From contig OX335665.1 of the NCBI GenBank assembly GCA_946894095.1, positions 8,504,001-8,568,000 of the forward strand: 64,000 nucleotides of DNA, written 5' to 3'. The position numbers and the translations under genes were made by a program. The notes under the pieces are model-generated. The model did no database searches. It worked only from the letters and a program-made list of their open reading frames with translations, and was not told the DNA's origin. Positions 30,111 through 41,535 of this stretch are shown in pieces; position 1 is the first letter of the stretch; every line of letters starts with the position of its first letter. Origin of the DNA: Incurvaria masculella. Lineage: Eukaryota > Arthropoda > Insecta > Lepidoptera > Incurvariidae.

Positions 30111-30182
30111 AGATAGTTCCATATCCGCGCGCAAGAAAAATGAGTTTGAGTTTATACAATAATCTAGGCCTTGTTAGTTCAC

Positions 30183-30310
30183 CTATCCTGCGTCTGAGTG
30201 TACCTCGTCGGATGGCGGGTGAGTCGGGGAGGCGCGCGCGTGCGTTTGATTGCTTCGCGTAAGTTTTGAGTTTCGAGCCCGAGTAGTAAACGCTATATGT
30301 GACGACCCGA
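30183..30310. other. GC-rich, CpG-dense stretch
   Basis: CGTCGGATGGCGGGTGAGTC, GGCGCGCGCGTGCG and GACGACCCGAAACTCGCG. Possible promoter or exon edge (a GTGAGT follows GGCGG), but no open frame or family supports a call. 30,311-30,736 is AT-rich with no feature. Confidence 0.28.
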
Positions 30311-30736
30311 AACTCGCGTACGACTCCTTTATTGACCGGTTCATCAAACTACGGTTCACACAATGCACCTTGGTCAAACGGGTCATTCTCAATTTGAGTT
30401 ATATATAAGTAACATACTTTAATATAAGTTTTGGAAATTAATGCAAATATTATTGCTTTAATTATTTCCATTATTTTTTTATTAGCTTTATCTCATATTG
30501 TTTTTTTTTGAAAGCGCAAAAGAAGTTAAAAAAAAATGTTTTCATCTGAAAATTATCTCTTCAAGACAGGTTTTATCTAGTGCAGGGGTATGAATGTAAA
30601 GCGTGTAGATTTATATTTTTTAATAAATACATTTATAATTTTGACTTTTTGACTTTCCACATTCTTGGCACTACCGTCGCTTTTTCCAAAAGAAATGTGA
30701 TATGTATAAACGTGAAGCAAGGACACATTAATTTAA

Positions 30737-31053
30737 AACCGGCCAATTGCGAGTCGGACTCGCACACGAAGGGTTCCGTACCGTCGTACAAGAGTTACAC
30801 AAAAAACACGTTTTTTGTTCGGGTACCCTTTAATTTTAAATTTTACCTATTTTTTGTTCTAGCGGCAAAATAAATACACACTCTGTGAAAAATCAGCTGC
30901 CTATCTATTACGGTAAATGAGACGCAGCCCTGTGACGGACGGGCTGACGGACGGACGGACGGACGGACGGACGGATGGACGGACGGACGGAAGGACGGAC
31001 AGTGGAGACTTAGTAATGGGGTTCCGTTGGCACCCTTTGGGTACGGAACCCTA
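30737..31053 (-). repeat. F3 repeat, complete copy
   Basis: AACCGGCCAATTGCGAGTCG at the left and TTTGGGTACGGAACCC at the right, with an extended (GGAC)n tract in between. Confidence 0.85.
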
Positions 31054-31139
31054 AAAAAGAGCCTTGTAAAAAAAACTAATTTATAAATGTGCTGCAAGCA
31101 AACAGAAAAGATCGTTCATTTCCCAGTTTCTTACGTACG

Positions 31140-31290
31140 ATTACGCATATATACATACATACCTTCACGCCGCTTTCCCGGAGGGGTAGGCAGAGATGAT
31201 AGAGCGTCATACGGTACGATCACAGCACACCTCTTTCGCTTCATCTACAGACATACATCTTTTCAAACGTGGTCTACGATTACGGGTGCC
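31140..31290 (-). pseudogene. LINE C-terminal fragment (PSGK-type end)
   Basis: ACATACCTTCACGCCG, TTCCCGGAGGGGTAGGCAGA and ATCTACAGACATACATC correspond to the fragment at 35347-35590, which encodes GRPRSTY and RNRRACMK on the minus strand. It is interrupted and non-functional. Confidence 0.55.
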
Positions 31291-31616
31291 ACGTTTCTAT
31301 ATTTATTTATTCAAGTGACTCACATACAGGATAAATCCGTATTACGCAAACATAAACACATTTACAGTATTAAGAACGAACAAATCACCTACAGGTAGTG
31401 GGCACAGCGTGTACAGTATAAGGTAGTCAGCTAAGGAAGTATATGTCTACGATTCAACAATATGTTTAAAAGAAAATAGTGAAGCTAAGGAAACTGAACA
31501 ATGTAGTGTAAAATTATTAAATGTGACAATGTGAAATTTAGAATTTCTTCGTAAAGGTCTGATACGTACGATTACAAGTTATTACAATTATCCGAGGAGA
31601 CTTGTAAGTGCATGCA

Positions 31617-31848
31617 GGGTGTTAGCGGAGGTATGGTCCACCTTTCAACCACGTATTCCCTGGCATATTTGGAGCAAAAAAGGTACATCGCGTTTTTATA
31701 AAAAAATATCCGGCCCTTAAATTTTTGGTAATACCTGCACATAAAATGTATAGGCAGGACGAATTTAAGCCGTATAATAAAATGGTATCTACCTATTTTG
31801 CTGCAAATAGGCCAAGGAATAAGTGGTTAACTTTTGGACTATACCTCC
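31617..31848. repeat. small hairpin MITE, TTAGCGGAGGTAT ends
   Basis: Left GGGTGTTAGCGGAGGTATGG, right ACTATACCTCCGCTAATTCC: inverted ends that continue inward (ACCACGTATTCCCTGGC against GCCAAGGAATAAGTGGTTAA). About 230 bases, non-coding. 31,290-31,616 and 31,849-32,445 hold nothing else that I recognise. Confidence 0.7.
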
Positions 31849-32445
31849 GCTAATTCCCCATATATGACCACGAACATTGAAAAGGAATAGACTAGAGGCA
31901 CGTCCGGAAAAAGCGCCGCTAAAATGTTCACCGATTTATTACTCGAATGCTATGAAGTAATGGCATAAACGAAAGGCCACCTGGGAACTTTGTAATTAAC
32001 ATTTTTCTTTAGCTTTTCGCTTCTCGCTTGTCTTCGTAATAGTCTGTTTTTAGAAGGCGGCTTTAGAAAGCACTTAGTAGAACTCGTTAAACAGTAATAA
32101 TTTGTAAGTAAATATAGTCGTTAATTACGAAGAAGCAAAGGAGTAAGTGTGTCAGGAAATATTGTTTTTGGAAAAATGTGGGGACACTATTTTTTTATTA
32201 AATAAATCAACGGCATACAATAATGTATGTACATTATATTAAATATAAACATAATAGAGATTGTCATAGGATTTTTTTTTTTTTTAAATTAGCAAAACTA
32301 TAGAATATGGGATGAGTAATGAGATAATATACTGTTTGAGTATTTAGGCTCTATTTGTGTGGGGTTGTAATATAATTAGAAACAACCACATGTGTGTAAA
32401 AGAGGGTGACTTTTAGACCGGGATAGATACGGTTTGAGAATCACA

Positions 32446-33218
32446 TGAAATCCGAAATGATTTTCTTTTTCTCAGAAATATATAATTTCATGTTCATATG
32501 CTTACATTAAGTTTGCAACATTTAAGACGGGTTTTTAGGATGGGTCCGGGTATGCAAGGAAGATAGAAACATTTTTTTTTAAAATATTAAAAACCGGTAT
32601 TAAAAAAAATTATATGGTAAGTCTTTTAAGGCGTAATGTAACTGTGAATTTGCAACAATTTTGTAATTACGGAAATGTATTTAAAAAAATGTTTTTACTA
32701 AAAAAAATCTATGCCGCGAACCTAACTTGCTATTGTTATATTTCTTTCTAGAATATGTAAAAGAAAATTAAATTCTTTAAAAACTATACAACGAACGATT
32801 TTATACGTATTTCGAATTTTTTGTTTAGCTTTTGTGTGAATATAAAAGTTATAAATGAAAAAAAAGTGCTTCTAATATTTGCAACATTTTACAAATTTCA
32901 CAGAATATAGAGTTTGCGGTCAGTTTCCAATTTCAGAAAATAAAATAGAATTTTCATTATTTGCTTTGCAGATATTATGAAAACAGTATAAAAAATATAT
33001 ATTGTTGCAAATTCACAGTAATATTACACCTAAAATTAGCTAACATATAACATTTTTAAATAACATTTCTAAATATTTATTTAGGAGATATAATTTTTTA
33101 AACATATTTCAAATTTTATTTCTATCTTCCGGACCCCCCAAAATGTTGCAAACTTAATGTACACATGTTTACATGAAATACAACGTTTATGAGAAAAAAA
33201 AATGCATTTCGGATTTAA
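32446..33218. repeat. long foldback element
   Basis: The outer arms (GAAATCCGAAATG ... ACATTAAGTTTGCAACATTT ... GGTCCGG ... GAAGATAGAAA) are inverted at 33,110-33,218. Inner arms pair too (CTGTGAATTTGCAACAAT against ATTGTTGCAAATTCACAG). Nearly all of the 770 bases can fold. No transposase and no clear target duplication were seen. 33,219-33,972 is AT-rich and empty apart from a short foldback-family piece near 33,342 (GCTTTTCACGCGGCGGGAGG). Confidence 0.75.
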
Positions 33219-33972
33219 TGTTTTTCTAAGTGCTGACTTAAGGCTAAAGTTCCTGGAGTATTACCAAGACCTTCCTGGGAAACTGGAAAAATGTCTGCTT
33301 GAAAACGCGAACAAGTTCATTGCTAATGTTTGAAAATTTCGGCTTTTCACGCGGCGGGAGGAGATTGGCTGCCTGGCTCATCTGTCATTCAATGCAATGT
33401 TACCAATTTACCCGATCGGGATTCATTAATTATGCCACCTACTTACTAATTTAGAAAATTTGGTTTTTAAATCGTGCAGAAATTTTGCTCAAAGGAATGG
33501 TTAAATTTTACGCTGACATACTTTCAAAGTTATACAATATAGATAACATATAGAAATGTTTTGATAATAAGCTACTAGATTTTAAAACTCTCCAAAACTG
33601 CATTTTTATTTTTCCTTCAATATAATAGTTTTAGCGATATGGAAATTTTCACTCTCAAAGATAAAAATAAATTTAAGAATGGCATAAAAAACAATTATTG
33701 GCTAATAGAAACGTCCACATCAACCAACCAAATCAGTCACATTTTCAGACATCTCAAAAAAACATTCATACACACACCCACCTTACACACATGCAAATTT
33801 GTTTACTATTTTTTTTATTATGAAACTTGTTTGGTAAATAAAAAGTAGAAATAGCAAAGACTGAATTTTCTAAATTGTAAAATTGGAGGAAGCTTTTATT
33901 TGCTTTCTTCTACATATAACGTTTACAATCTTAGTTTAACTATGTATGCTTCTATAAATACATGAATATTAA

Positions 33973-34348
33973 CTTTTATGTGACTGGACATGGATGGCTA
34001 ATACCACACTTTCTGTCATGGTATTAGCCCAACACACCACATGGGAACTAGGTGCCATGCCAGGACCTTCCTTATATTGCACGGCTACATTGAACTGGAC
34101 GGAAAACACGGACAATTTTCATTGCCGCTTCGACCGTCGTTCATCCAATGCGATGGTACCAACCCGGGCGGGATTTACCCTACCACCTAGTAAGTAAGGA
34201 AGGGGACCTACAGTTTAACGTGAAATCCGAACCACGGCCAGCCTCTCTCAACGGTCGAATGGTCACCCATCCAAGACCAGACCGGACCCAGCGTTGCTTA
34301 ACTTCGGAGAGCGATCGCCGAAGTGTCGCGCCACTGGGCCACTGAGGC
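33973..34348 (-). repeat. 5S rRNA-headed SINE
   Basis: Same order as 29665-30051, with a short T run at the left, 5S-type GAAGTTAAGCAACG and GGATGGGTGACC on the minus strand, and the end CGCGCCACTGGGCCACTGAG. Confidence 0.87.
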
Positions 34349-34667
34349 TGACAAAATCAATCTATGTCTGTACGTTTTAATATTTTTTTATATTGGAAAA
34401 TATTGGCTTATAAACATTGGAGAAACGTTGCATTGCGGCTGACAAAACTGACATCTCAAGATATATCACATATCACACATCATATGACACATATCAAGAC
34501 TGAGATCTATTTTTCCTATTCATATGCTCAAACTTATAACACTAATATGAAGTATTTATTTTGTTCTGCAGCTGGCATCCCCTTACCCTTCTGCCTCCGC
34601 CGCCCCCGCCCAATCAGATGCAAGCAATCGCAAGCTCACAGGTTGGTCTTAGGTGTATCATCATTGA

Positions 34668-34713
34668 TGGCTCAGCGGTATCACTGTGCCGTCGGGGCAT
34701 CTGGTTTGATTCC
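34668..34713 (+). repeat. tRNA-like internal promoter pair, SINE relic
   Basis: TGGCTCAGCGG (34668-34678) resembles an A box and GGTTTGATTCC (34703-34713) a B box, 35 bases apart. No cloverleaf acceptor stem could be made, so it is not called as a tRNA gene. It is probably the head of another SINE family. Confidence 0.4.
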
Positions 34714-34778
34714 GTGGCAAAACTGGCCGCTTGCATGCGTTTTTTAATTGGTTAATGAAATGAATCTGAAAATAAAAT

Positions 34779-35328
34779 TTAAGGTGGCCCAACCCGGCGG
34801 GCCCAACTCATTCGCGGGCACGGTACAAAACCGTGCTGTTGCGCTCTGGGACCTTCTCTGTTTCGAAGAATAAGACAGGCTCCGTGATGAGGAAGATGCA
34901 ACATGTCCACAAAAAAGACAATGTGCATAGTGTATGATTTGGTAAGATTTACGAAAATTTTAATTTTAAAACGACTTATAGCTAAAAGTAAACCACGACC
35001 GCTGTAGTAAAAAATTTAACAAAAACCAAATAGATCATAAATCTTGATTAAATAAGCTATGTCTGATGACTAATCTTTTTGCGATGTTCTTACTTTATCA
35101 TTGCGTAATCCACCTCCAAAGTTATTGTATAAAACGCGCAAAAAATTCGAACTTTCGGACCTTATAACTTAGAAACCATACACAATTTTACAATGCCAAT
35201 GGTCATCAGACATCTAGTTCGATCAAATAAAGCTATTTTGAGCAAAATTTGGGATCACTGACAAGAAATATGGGCGTGATCTTCTTTCCCCTTTTGTATG
35301 GGGAGATGAGCGGGTTGGGCCACCTTAA
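34779..35328 (-). repeat. F1 MITE, complete copy
   Basis: TTAA + GGTGGCCCAACCCGGCGGGC at the left and GCGGGTTGGGCCACC + TTAA at the right. Among the best-preserved copies. Confidence 0.9.
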
Positions 35329-35346
35329 TGTACTTATTGAATGATT

Positions 35347-35590
35347 TACATATATATATACATACCTTCACGCCGTTTTCCCGGAGGAGTAGGAAGAGAT
35401 GATGGAGCGCCATACGGTACGATCACAGCACACCTCTTTCGCTTCATCTATAGAGATACATCTTTTCATGCATGCTCTACGATTGCGGGTGCTACGTACC
35501 AGACCTTTCATTACATCGATTTGGTCGTGATACGTACTTCTAGGCCGCCCAGGCACGACACTTCCGCTCACTTCTGCTCTGTACATTTGT
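35347..35590 (-). pseudogene. LINE C-terminal fragment
   Basis: Minus-strand frame 35368-35586 encodes VVPGRPRSTYHDQID, RNRRACMKRC, EAKEVCCDRTVWRSI and ends SSYSSGKTA. I recognise this as the C-terminal part of a lepidopteran non-LTR polyprotein. All enzyme domains are lost. Confidence 0.65.
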
Positions 35591-35729
35591 TTCGTATTTT
35601 TTTCATAATCCGTTCGTTCTATATGTCCAAACCATATTATATATGTACATATAAATATATGTATCTATAAATATATTATATGAAAATATATTTGTTTTAT
35701 TAATTTGTACAATATTGGCGCAATCGTGA

Positions 35730-35881
35730 ATGAACGATTTACGCTTCATAAATACATTGCTCACAGCTTTTATGCGAAATATATTCTCAAAGAAAAAAAA
35801 TAAGGAAAAAAGAGCTGAAATCGTGGCAACACTTTTGGATTCCAATGAAGAAACATTACATATTCAACTTATTTCAAAATT
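35730..35881 (+). CDS. possible upstream exon of the gene at 35974
   Basis: Open frame with protein-like wording (KEKRAEIVATLLDSNEETLH). A weak donor (TTA|GTAATA) at 35882 would have to join in phase 0 to an acceptor two bases downstream of the best one (exon from 35976). Poor splice signals make this tentative; the true 5' exons may lie farther upstream or elsewhere. Confidence 0.25.
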
Positions 35882-35973
35882 AGTAATAAAAATAACTAAA
35901 TTAAACTCATGATTGTCCGTGGGTCAATGTTATAAGTATCAGCGTTAAAAATATGATGATCTTATAATTTCAG

Positions 35974-37803
35974 AGTTTAAAATAAAACTAAAGAAATCGG
36001 AGCAGGCTGTACGCAATGCGAAAGGAATGTCTGAAATGAGGTATGAGGCTCAACCAAGGAGAGCAAAAAGATCGCTCATGTTTTTGCAACGGCCGCAAAC
36101 TGCTTACTTGAACTCGCAATTCTTAGATTCAACATTAGATAATAAAATCAAAGAAGTTAGTGTTAATGTTCTGAAAAACAAAAACCCTATTCATAATGGT
36201 CCTAAAGGTAAACTCAAACGAGAACACGATGTTTGGCTTGCACAGAATACAAAAGATGAAAATCCCAAATTAGTAGAAATCGGACCAAACAAGGTATCAT
36301 ATAAAGATCCAAGACCCTCTGGTTTGATAATTGAAAATGAACAAATTTTTATTCAATTTGGAGCAACACCACAACCACACGAGAAAAAAGATAATTTACT
36401 TGCGAAGACGCGACACATACCGACTTTGCCATCTGGCTCTTATGAAAAACAACGGAACCATCCATTTTTCAAAAACTCTCAACACTTGGATAATATTTTG
36501 GATCAGTTTTTAAACATACATTTTTTTCCTATCAATGGGATATCTCCTGCAATGAGAGATAAGTGTCTTTTCTTGGGCGTAATAGATGAACCACAAAAAG
36601 GAACTTGTAAACATCCTAAGATTCCGCATACGAAATTGGAAACAAAAGACATTCCGCTTGATTCTTCTACTGAAAATATTTTGCAAAGCTCAATTACCAA
36701 CATCGTGCAATCAAACAACAATGATGCTGGATTTACAACCGATGCCTTAGGTGGAAACAAATTAAATAGGGGGAAACATGATAGCATGAAATATATCAAC
36801 TCAAAACAAAATATCAATAAAAATAGAAATTCGTCGCTAGATAGGAATATGGATGATATGGAAAAGGAGATTAATGAATTGATAAATGATACAGGAGAGA
36901 AAGAAAATAAAGTGGAGATTGCGGAACAAAATAGTAACAATGGACCGTTCGAACCAGTAAGCATTAAGAACCTTCAACGTTATACCACGCAACCAGATAG
37001 ACCAAGAGATGTTAATTACAAGGAAGATATGTATGAAAACTTTAACTTCAGCAATAAGAACCGGAAATTAATGGAAATCGATATCGATGAAGAAAACGAT
37101 ATACCTTCTGAACAAAATAATAAAGGAAATAAAGAATATTTTACAAAAAACAAAGAGAAAGAAGAAATCGATAGTAAATTGGAAGAACTTGTAGAAAGCG
37201 AGGAAAATGTCTCGCATTTGGGTGAAAATATCAGCAGAGAAACCCAGGATCTAATAGATAACATATTGTCTCTAAAAAACCTTGGAGAAAATTCTGAAAC
37301 TGATAAAATTATCAACAAAGAAGGTAAGACGTTGCAGACAGTGCGTTTTGGTAAAAATCATAATATTACCAAAGGGACATGTTTAAACATAACCCGGAAT
37401 GCAAGCGAAGTTGAAATTAAACCACCTTCACCATGTACACCTAATGTTACGGATTCGAATAGCTCTAGTGGAGGAAATAGCACTTTGGATATAAAAATAA
37501 CGATCAATAACTCTGACGAAGAAGCGGATGCTAACAAAACAACAACTATTAGTATTGAATTAGTCACATCCTTTCCAATTATCGAAACAGAAAACATCAG
37601 TGGTAATGAAAATTTATTCAGTGCCGAAAACTTTGATGATGCCAACCATAGGTTCGGGAAATTTTCTCAAGATTACAGTGACTACGGCGTCTTAGAGGAG
37701 AAAAAGTACCAAATGTTTGATGACAAGAAGAAAATCAAGGAAGAACACAAAAAGATCCAGCGATCAAGCGAGAAACAACTGAAGGATGTCACAGATAAAT
37801 CAG
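35974..37803 (+). CDS. exon 1 (of those visible)
   Basis: Acceptor ATAATTTCAG at 35973, donor CAG|GTTTGA after 37803, entering and leaving in phase 1. About 610 codons, AT-rich, with many Asn, Lys, Glu and Ser. Near its start is a basic RRAKRS site. Codons around 37,360-37,600 contain about nine NxS/T sequons and two cysteines (KGTCLNITRNAS, SPCTPNVTD). The frame stays open to a stop at 37832 if the donor is not used, so an intron-retained short form would add only KCY-like residues. Confidence 0.85.
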
Positions 37804-38271
37804 GTTTGAACAAAATGAAATTCTGCTATTGACATTATTTTCCGGAATCGTCTTTAAGTTATTTATCCAAAGTTAATGCTTTGATAGTAACATCATCTTG
37901 AAATGTTTGACATATTTTCGTTAATGCAGTACTGCTGCATTAGCTGCAGGACTTGATCAAAATATCAGGTACTTAATCTAAATGATCTACCCTACTAAAA
38001 ATTCTGTATCGGATACTTTTAATGGGTCAGGCTATGATGTGGTCTTGACGACGACAATGAAACTGAAAACTGCCGAAACTTCCTGCAATCCACTTTCTGC
38101 AGAAGTAATTCCACCTACACACAATCCTCACCAGAAAATACTTATATCATGAAGTGTTTTCCTATAGCCCTTTTTTTAATCTGCAAAAAAAAGTTTTTTA
38201 TTAACATGATTAATTAACATATTTAAGTGTAGAAGATTTCTTAAATATATATTATTTCATTATTGTTTCAG

Positions 38272-39337
38272 TTGGTTCAAGTAAAGAAAAGACATTCTAT
38301 TTAAAATTCCAACCAAACATAAAAGAAGGCAAAAGCAGTGAGGGAATTTTCAAAAAATTTCGCTTGAATTTTAATTCAAAAAAGGCTTCGGGAACACCAC
38401 AAACTGACACCGTCACGGATAATTCAGTAGCTTACGAGTCCTTAGTTCAACTCGAAAATGAATTGTCGAGCATACGAGATAAACGAGAATCGATCAATAC
38501 ATCAAACTTTTCAAATAAAAGTGAAAAAGAATTGAATGCTTACAAACAACTTGAACAAGCCATTGATCAAAAAATTAGTGACAAATATGCCGCAAATGGT
38601 GACATTGTCTCTCAAGTTAAGCCAAGGTATGCAGTAAATGAAATAATTACGAAGGAATCGAACAATGAACTTAATTTTCAAACCCGTTCTCTGCTTTCAG
38701 TGAAACTGCAAAACGATGACGCCACTTCATCACAAAATCGGCTCTTCAATATTACCAATAAAACTAAATTCAAAAGAAATAGCACTTTTTTAAATAATAA
38801 TGTGGAAATCAACGCTCTCTCAAGAGACACTGTATCTTTATTGGATAAGAAAGAGTCCCTAAAAGATGAATGTAATGTATCCTTCCAAAAAATATCCATA
38901 AACAATGAATCCCAACATATTCAAATGAAGTCTGGCATTAACGGGAAAGCGCTTGGTCCAATATTGAAAAGAAATAGTTTAAGAAACAAAAGAGAGTTTA
39001 GTTCAGAAGACAACATTGACACACTACAGCCACAAATATATATGAGAAATATGGATTATGACAAATATTTAACCACCAAAACGGTTCCACAAGCAAATCA
39101 GCGTTCATTCGAATCGAATCATCCGGAGAAATATTCACATAAAGTCAATTGTAGTGATAAAATAACTTTCACAACGCCATTTTCGCATGAAATATCAAGT
39201 TCGTGGCAAGGCACTAAGACTGGATGGATACAAGATAAATGGAAATATATGAACGAAGCATTGAAACGTCCCGCATTGACTATAGATAACGGAGGCTTCA
39301 AAACTTTAGGTCGACCACAATACCCATCTTGGATTGA
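38272..39337 (+). CDS. exon 2
   Basis: Acceptor TTGTTTCAG, donor GA|GTAAGC. The first full codons encode GSSKEKTFYLKFQPNIKEGK. The exon is lysine-, asparagine- and glutamate-rich with another basic pair site (RNKREFSSED). It leaves in phase 2. Confidence 0.85.
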
Positions 39338-39415
39338 GTAAGCGGATTCATTAGCTTTGAATTAGTCCTTATTTTCTATTCTAATTGATTGTATATTGTT
39401 TTTTTTTTTTTGCAG

Positions 39416-39506
39416 TGACGGCCACAATAACAGATTTGTTGGTCGTGAAGACGAAGGAATATTTTCCAAAATGATCAGCGCATTCAATTCACCTGATGAA
39501 ACTAAG
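39416..39506 (+). CDS. exon 3
   Basis: Preceded by a long T tract and TGCAG, followed by GTAACG. Encodes DGHNNRFVGREDEGIFSKM and ISAFNSPDETK. Only 91 bases. The preceding intron is 78 bases. Confidence 0.85.
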
Positions 39507-39529
39507 GTAACGTTATCTTCTCCCTATCC

Positions 39530-39871
39530 CTTTTCAAACTAACCGCTTGCGCTTTCCAACATTACTCCTTGCATATTTACTACCTGTTTTCAACTACAGC
39601 AAATCTTACACAGCTGATTCCCAAGATTAGCTTGTACTATCCAACATTACTACTTGTAAATTCACAATCTTATCTCAACTACAGCAAGTTTTATAAAGCT
39701 TATTCCCGAGATTAGCTTGTACTATCCAACATTACACCTTGTATATTCACAGTCCTGTCTCAACACAAATCTAATTCCCGAGATTAGCTTGTACTATACA
39801 ACATGACTCCTTGTATATTCACAACCTTATCTCAACCACAGTAAATTTTAAAAATCTAATTCCCGAGATTA
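39530..39871 (+). repeat. intron 3 minisatellite, about 85-bp unit
   Basis: Units begin TTCCC(G/A)AGATTAGCTTG at 39618, 39703, 39775 and 39860 (spacing 85, 72, 85), with CCAACATTACTCCTTG-like and TATATTCACA blocks within. An earlier, more diverged unit precedes. Confidence 0.75.
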
Positions 39872-39985
39872 GCTTCGACCATCTTTCATTCATAAAATAG
39901 TGCCACCCCTAGCGGACTTAGTCCTGCCACATGGATTCCGAAAACCATTCGCATTACGAGACGGAGAAGTCAGTCAACAGCCAGC
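39872..39985 (-). repeat. SINE fragment in intron 3
   Basis: GCTTCGACCATCTTTCATTC, CACATGGATTCCGAAAACC and CATTCGCATTACGA follow the SINE body order. The 5' and 3' ends are missing. Confidence 0.5.
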
Positions 39986-40224
39986 AGACGCTCACATAGG
40001 AGCATCTTGAGCAGTGAGCCTTAGCTCATTATAGCTGGATCCAGCAGGTCAGGGTTTCCCATCCACCCACGCCTCGGCATCTTAGGGCGCCTTCAGCGAA
40101 CATCATCCGCCCCTTTCTCTGCACTCTACAAGGACTAGATAATGAGGGAGATGTGTATGCTGATGTATAGAGAGCGAAGGGAGGTGCCGATAGCGGGAAA
40201 GGTTTATCGGCGCTCACGTCCCAG

Positions 40225-40282
40225 TTGGACGCGACGTGCGCCCGCGCCGCCGCCGAGGTGCGCATGGCTTCGAGACTCGACG
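40225..40282 (+). CDS. exon 4
   Basis: 58 bases, GC-rich, between CGTCCCAG and the strong donor GTAAGT. Encodes LDATCARAAAEVRMASRLD. Enters in phase 0 and leaves in phase 1, both matching the neighbours. Confidence 0.75.
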
Positions 40283-40556
40283 GTAAGTCTATCTTACTTT
40301 CTCCATTTCTTTTCGGTGTTCGTTTGTTCCTGGTTTTTCTCCTAGAGTTTGAAAATATGTGTGGTATTTATGGTCCTTTACTAGAACAATTCAAACAATT
40401 CTATATCGCGATGAGGATTCACTGCTTATCTAAGAAGATCGTAAATCCAGAACATCCATCAAGTATTAATGTGCAGATTGTAGATTCTGCTAAGATACTA
40501 ACCCCACATAAACGTATCACGTATAACGCAAACATATCACAGACTTTTTTTTTTAG

Positions 40557-40820
40557 ATTACCGCGGTCGTTAAATATATTTGAAAAATGTTACGGCTCTT
40601 CACGCGGCGGGAGGAGACATTCTCCAACGTTTCGAGCTGATCGTTCAGTGCGTTGTCGAGGTGGCATCCGCCACGTTCGTACGCGTGTACGAGTGTCAGT
40701 CGTCTGCTGCGTACGAACGTGGCGGATGCCTCCTTGAGAACGGGCTAAACGATCAGCTCGAAACGTCGGAGAATGTTTCTTCCCGCCGCGTGAAAAGCCG
40801 TAACATTTTTCAAACATATC
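40557..40820. repeat. foldback element, copy 2, in intron 4
   Basis: The arms TATTTGAAAAATGTTACGGC and GCCGTAACATTTTTCAAACA lie at the two ends. Inner pairs include GTTTCGAGCTGATCGTT / ACGATCAGCTCGAAAC and GCATCCGCCACGTTCGTACG / CGTACGAACGTGGCGGATGC. A T run (40545-40554) stands before it, and AAACATATC(A/G)CAGAC appears on both flanks, which may be a target duplication. Confidence 0.8.
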
Positions 40821-41191
40821 GCAGACGTATTGTATGTTTGCGTAGGGCGGAACAGACTTGGTTTAGGCCTTACAAGGAGCATATTCGCTCCCCGCGACGA
40901 AATGAATTGGGCATCGTTTTTTTAAACGAAAACGATACCAAACATGCCCTAATAGCTAAATGACGCAGTTATAAAGCTCAGAGTGAGGTACGGCGGTCGA
41001 AATCTTTGACCCCCTCCCCCCTACCTGCATCGATATTTCAGGTAGCACCCCTTCCGAAATCATTCTTTGGAACACAGAGATCACTCCTGCCAAGGGCGAC
41101 ATTTTGTTCACGAAACGCCCCAAAATGTCTCGTACAACGGTCACTACTACTTGTCTTTTGCGTTGGGCGGAACCACAGATTGCGGAATAGA

Positions 41192-41524
41192 CTTGGTGAG
41201 GTTTAGGAGCACATTCGCTCCCAACGCGACGATGTTCGGACCGTGTGGCACGCGCTTGACACTTCTCACACCTGTCTTGGTGAGGTTGAGGAGCACACTC
41301 GCTCTCGGCGGCGATGTTCGGACCGTGTGGCACGCGCATGGACTTCTCCCGCCTGTCTTGGTGAGGTTGAGGAGCGCATTCGCTCCCGACGCGACGATGT
41401 TCGGAGCGTGTGGCACGCGCTTGACACTTCTCACACCTGTCTTGGTGAGGTTGAGGAGCACATTCGCTCCCGACGCGGCGATGTTCGGACTGTGTGGCAC
41501 GCGCATGACCCTTCTCCTATCCGT
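41192..41524 (+). repeat. intron 4 minisatellite, 84-bp unit, four copies
   Basis: Units start CTTGGTGAGGTTGAGGAGC at 41192, 41276, 41357 and 41441 (84, 81, 84 bases). Each contains ATTCGCTCCCGACGCGACGA and GTGTGGCACGCGC. All unit lengths are multiples of three and the array ends 11 bases before exon 5. A partial earlier relative lies at 40,845-40,905. Confidence 0.9.
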
Positions 41525-41535
41525 GTTTCGCGCAG

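Noticed and set aside
36503..37645. Minus-strand frames opposite exon 1
   Set aside because: Serine- and leucine-rich shadows of the Asn/Lys/Glu-rich sense exon.
41192..41524. CRISPR-like array
   Set aside because: Direct repeats without spacers, 84-bp units in an insect intron: a minisatellite.
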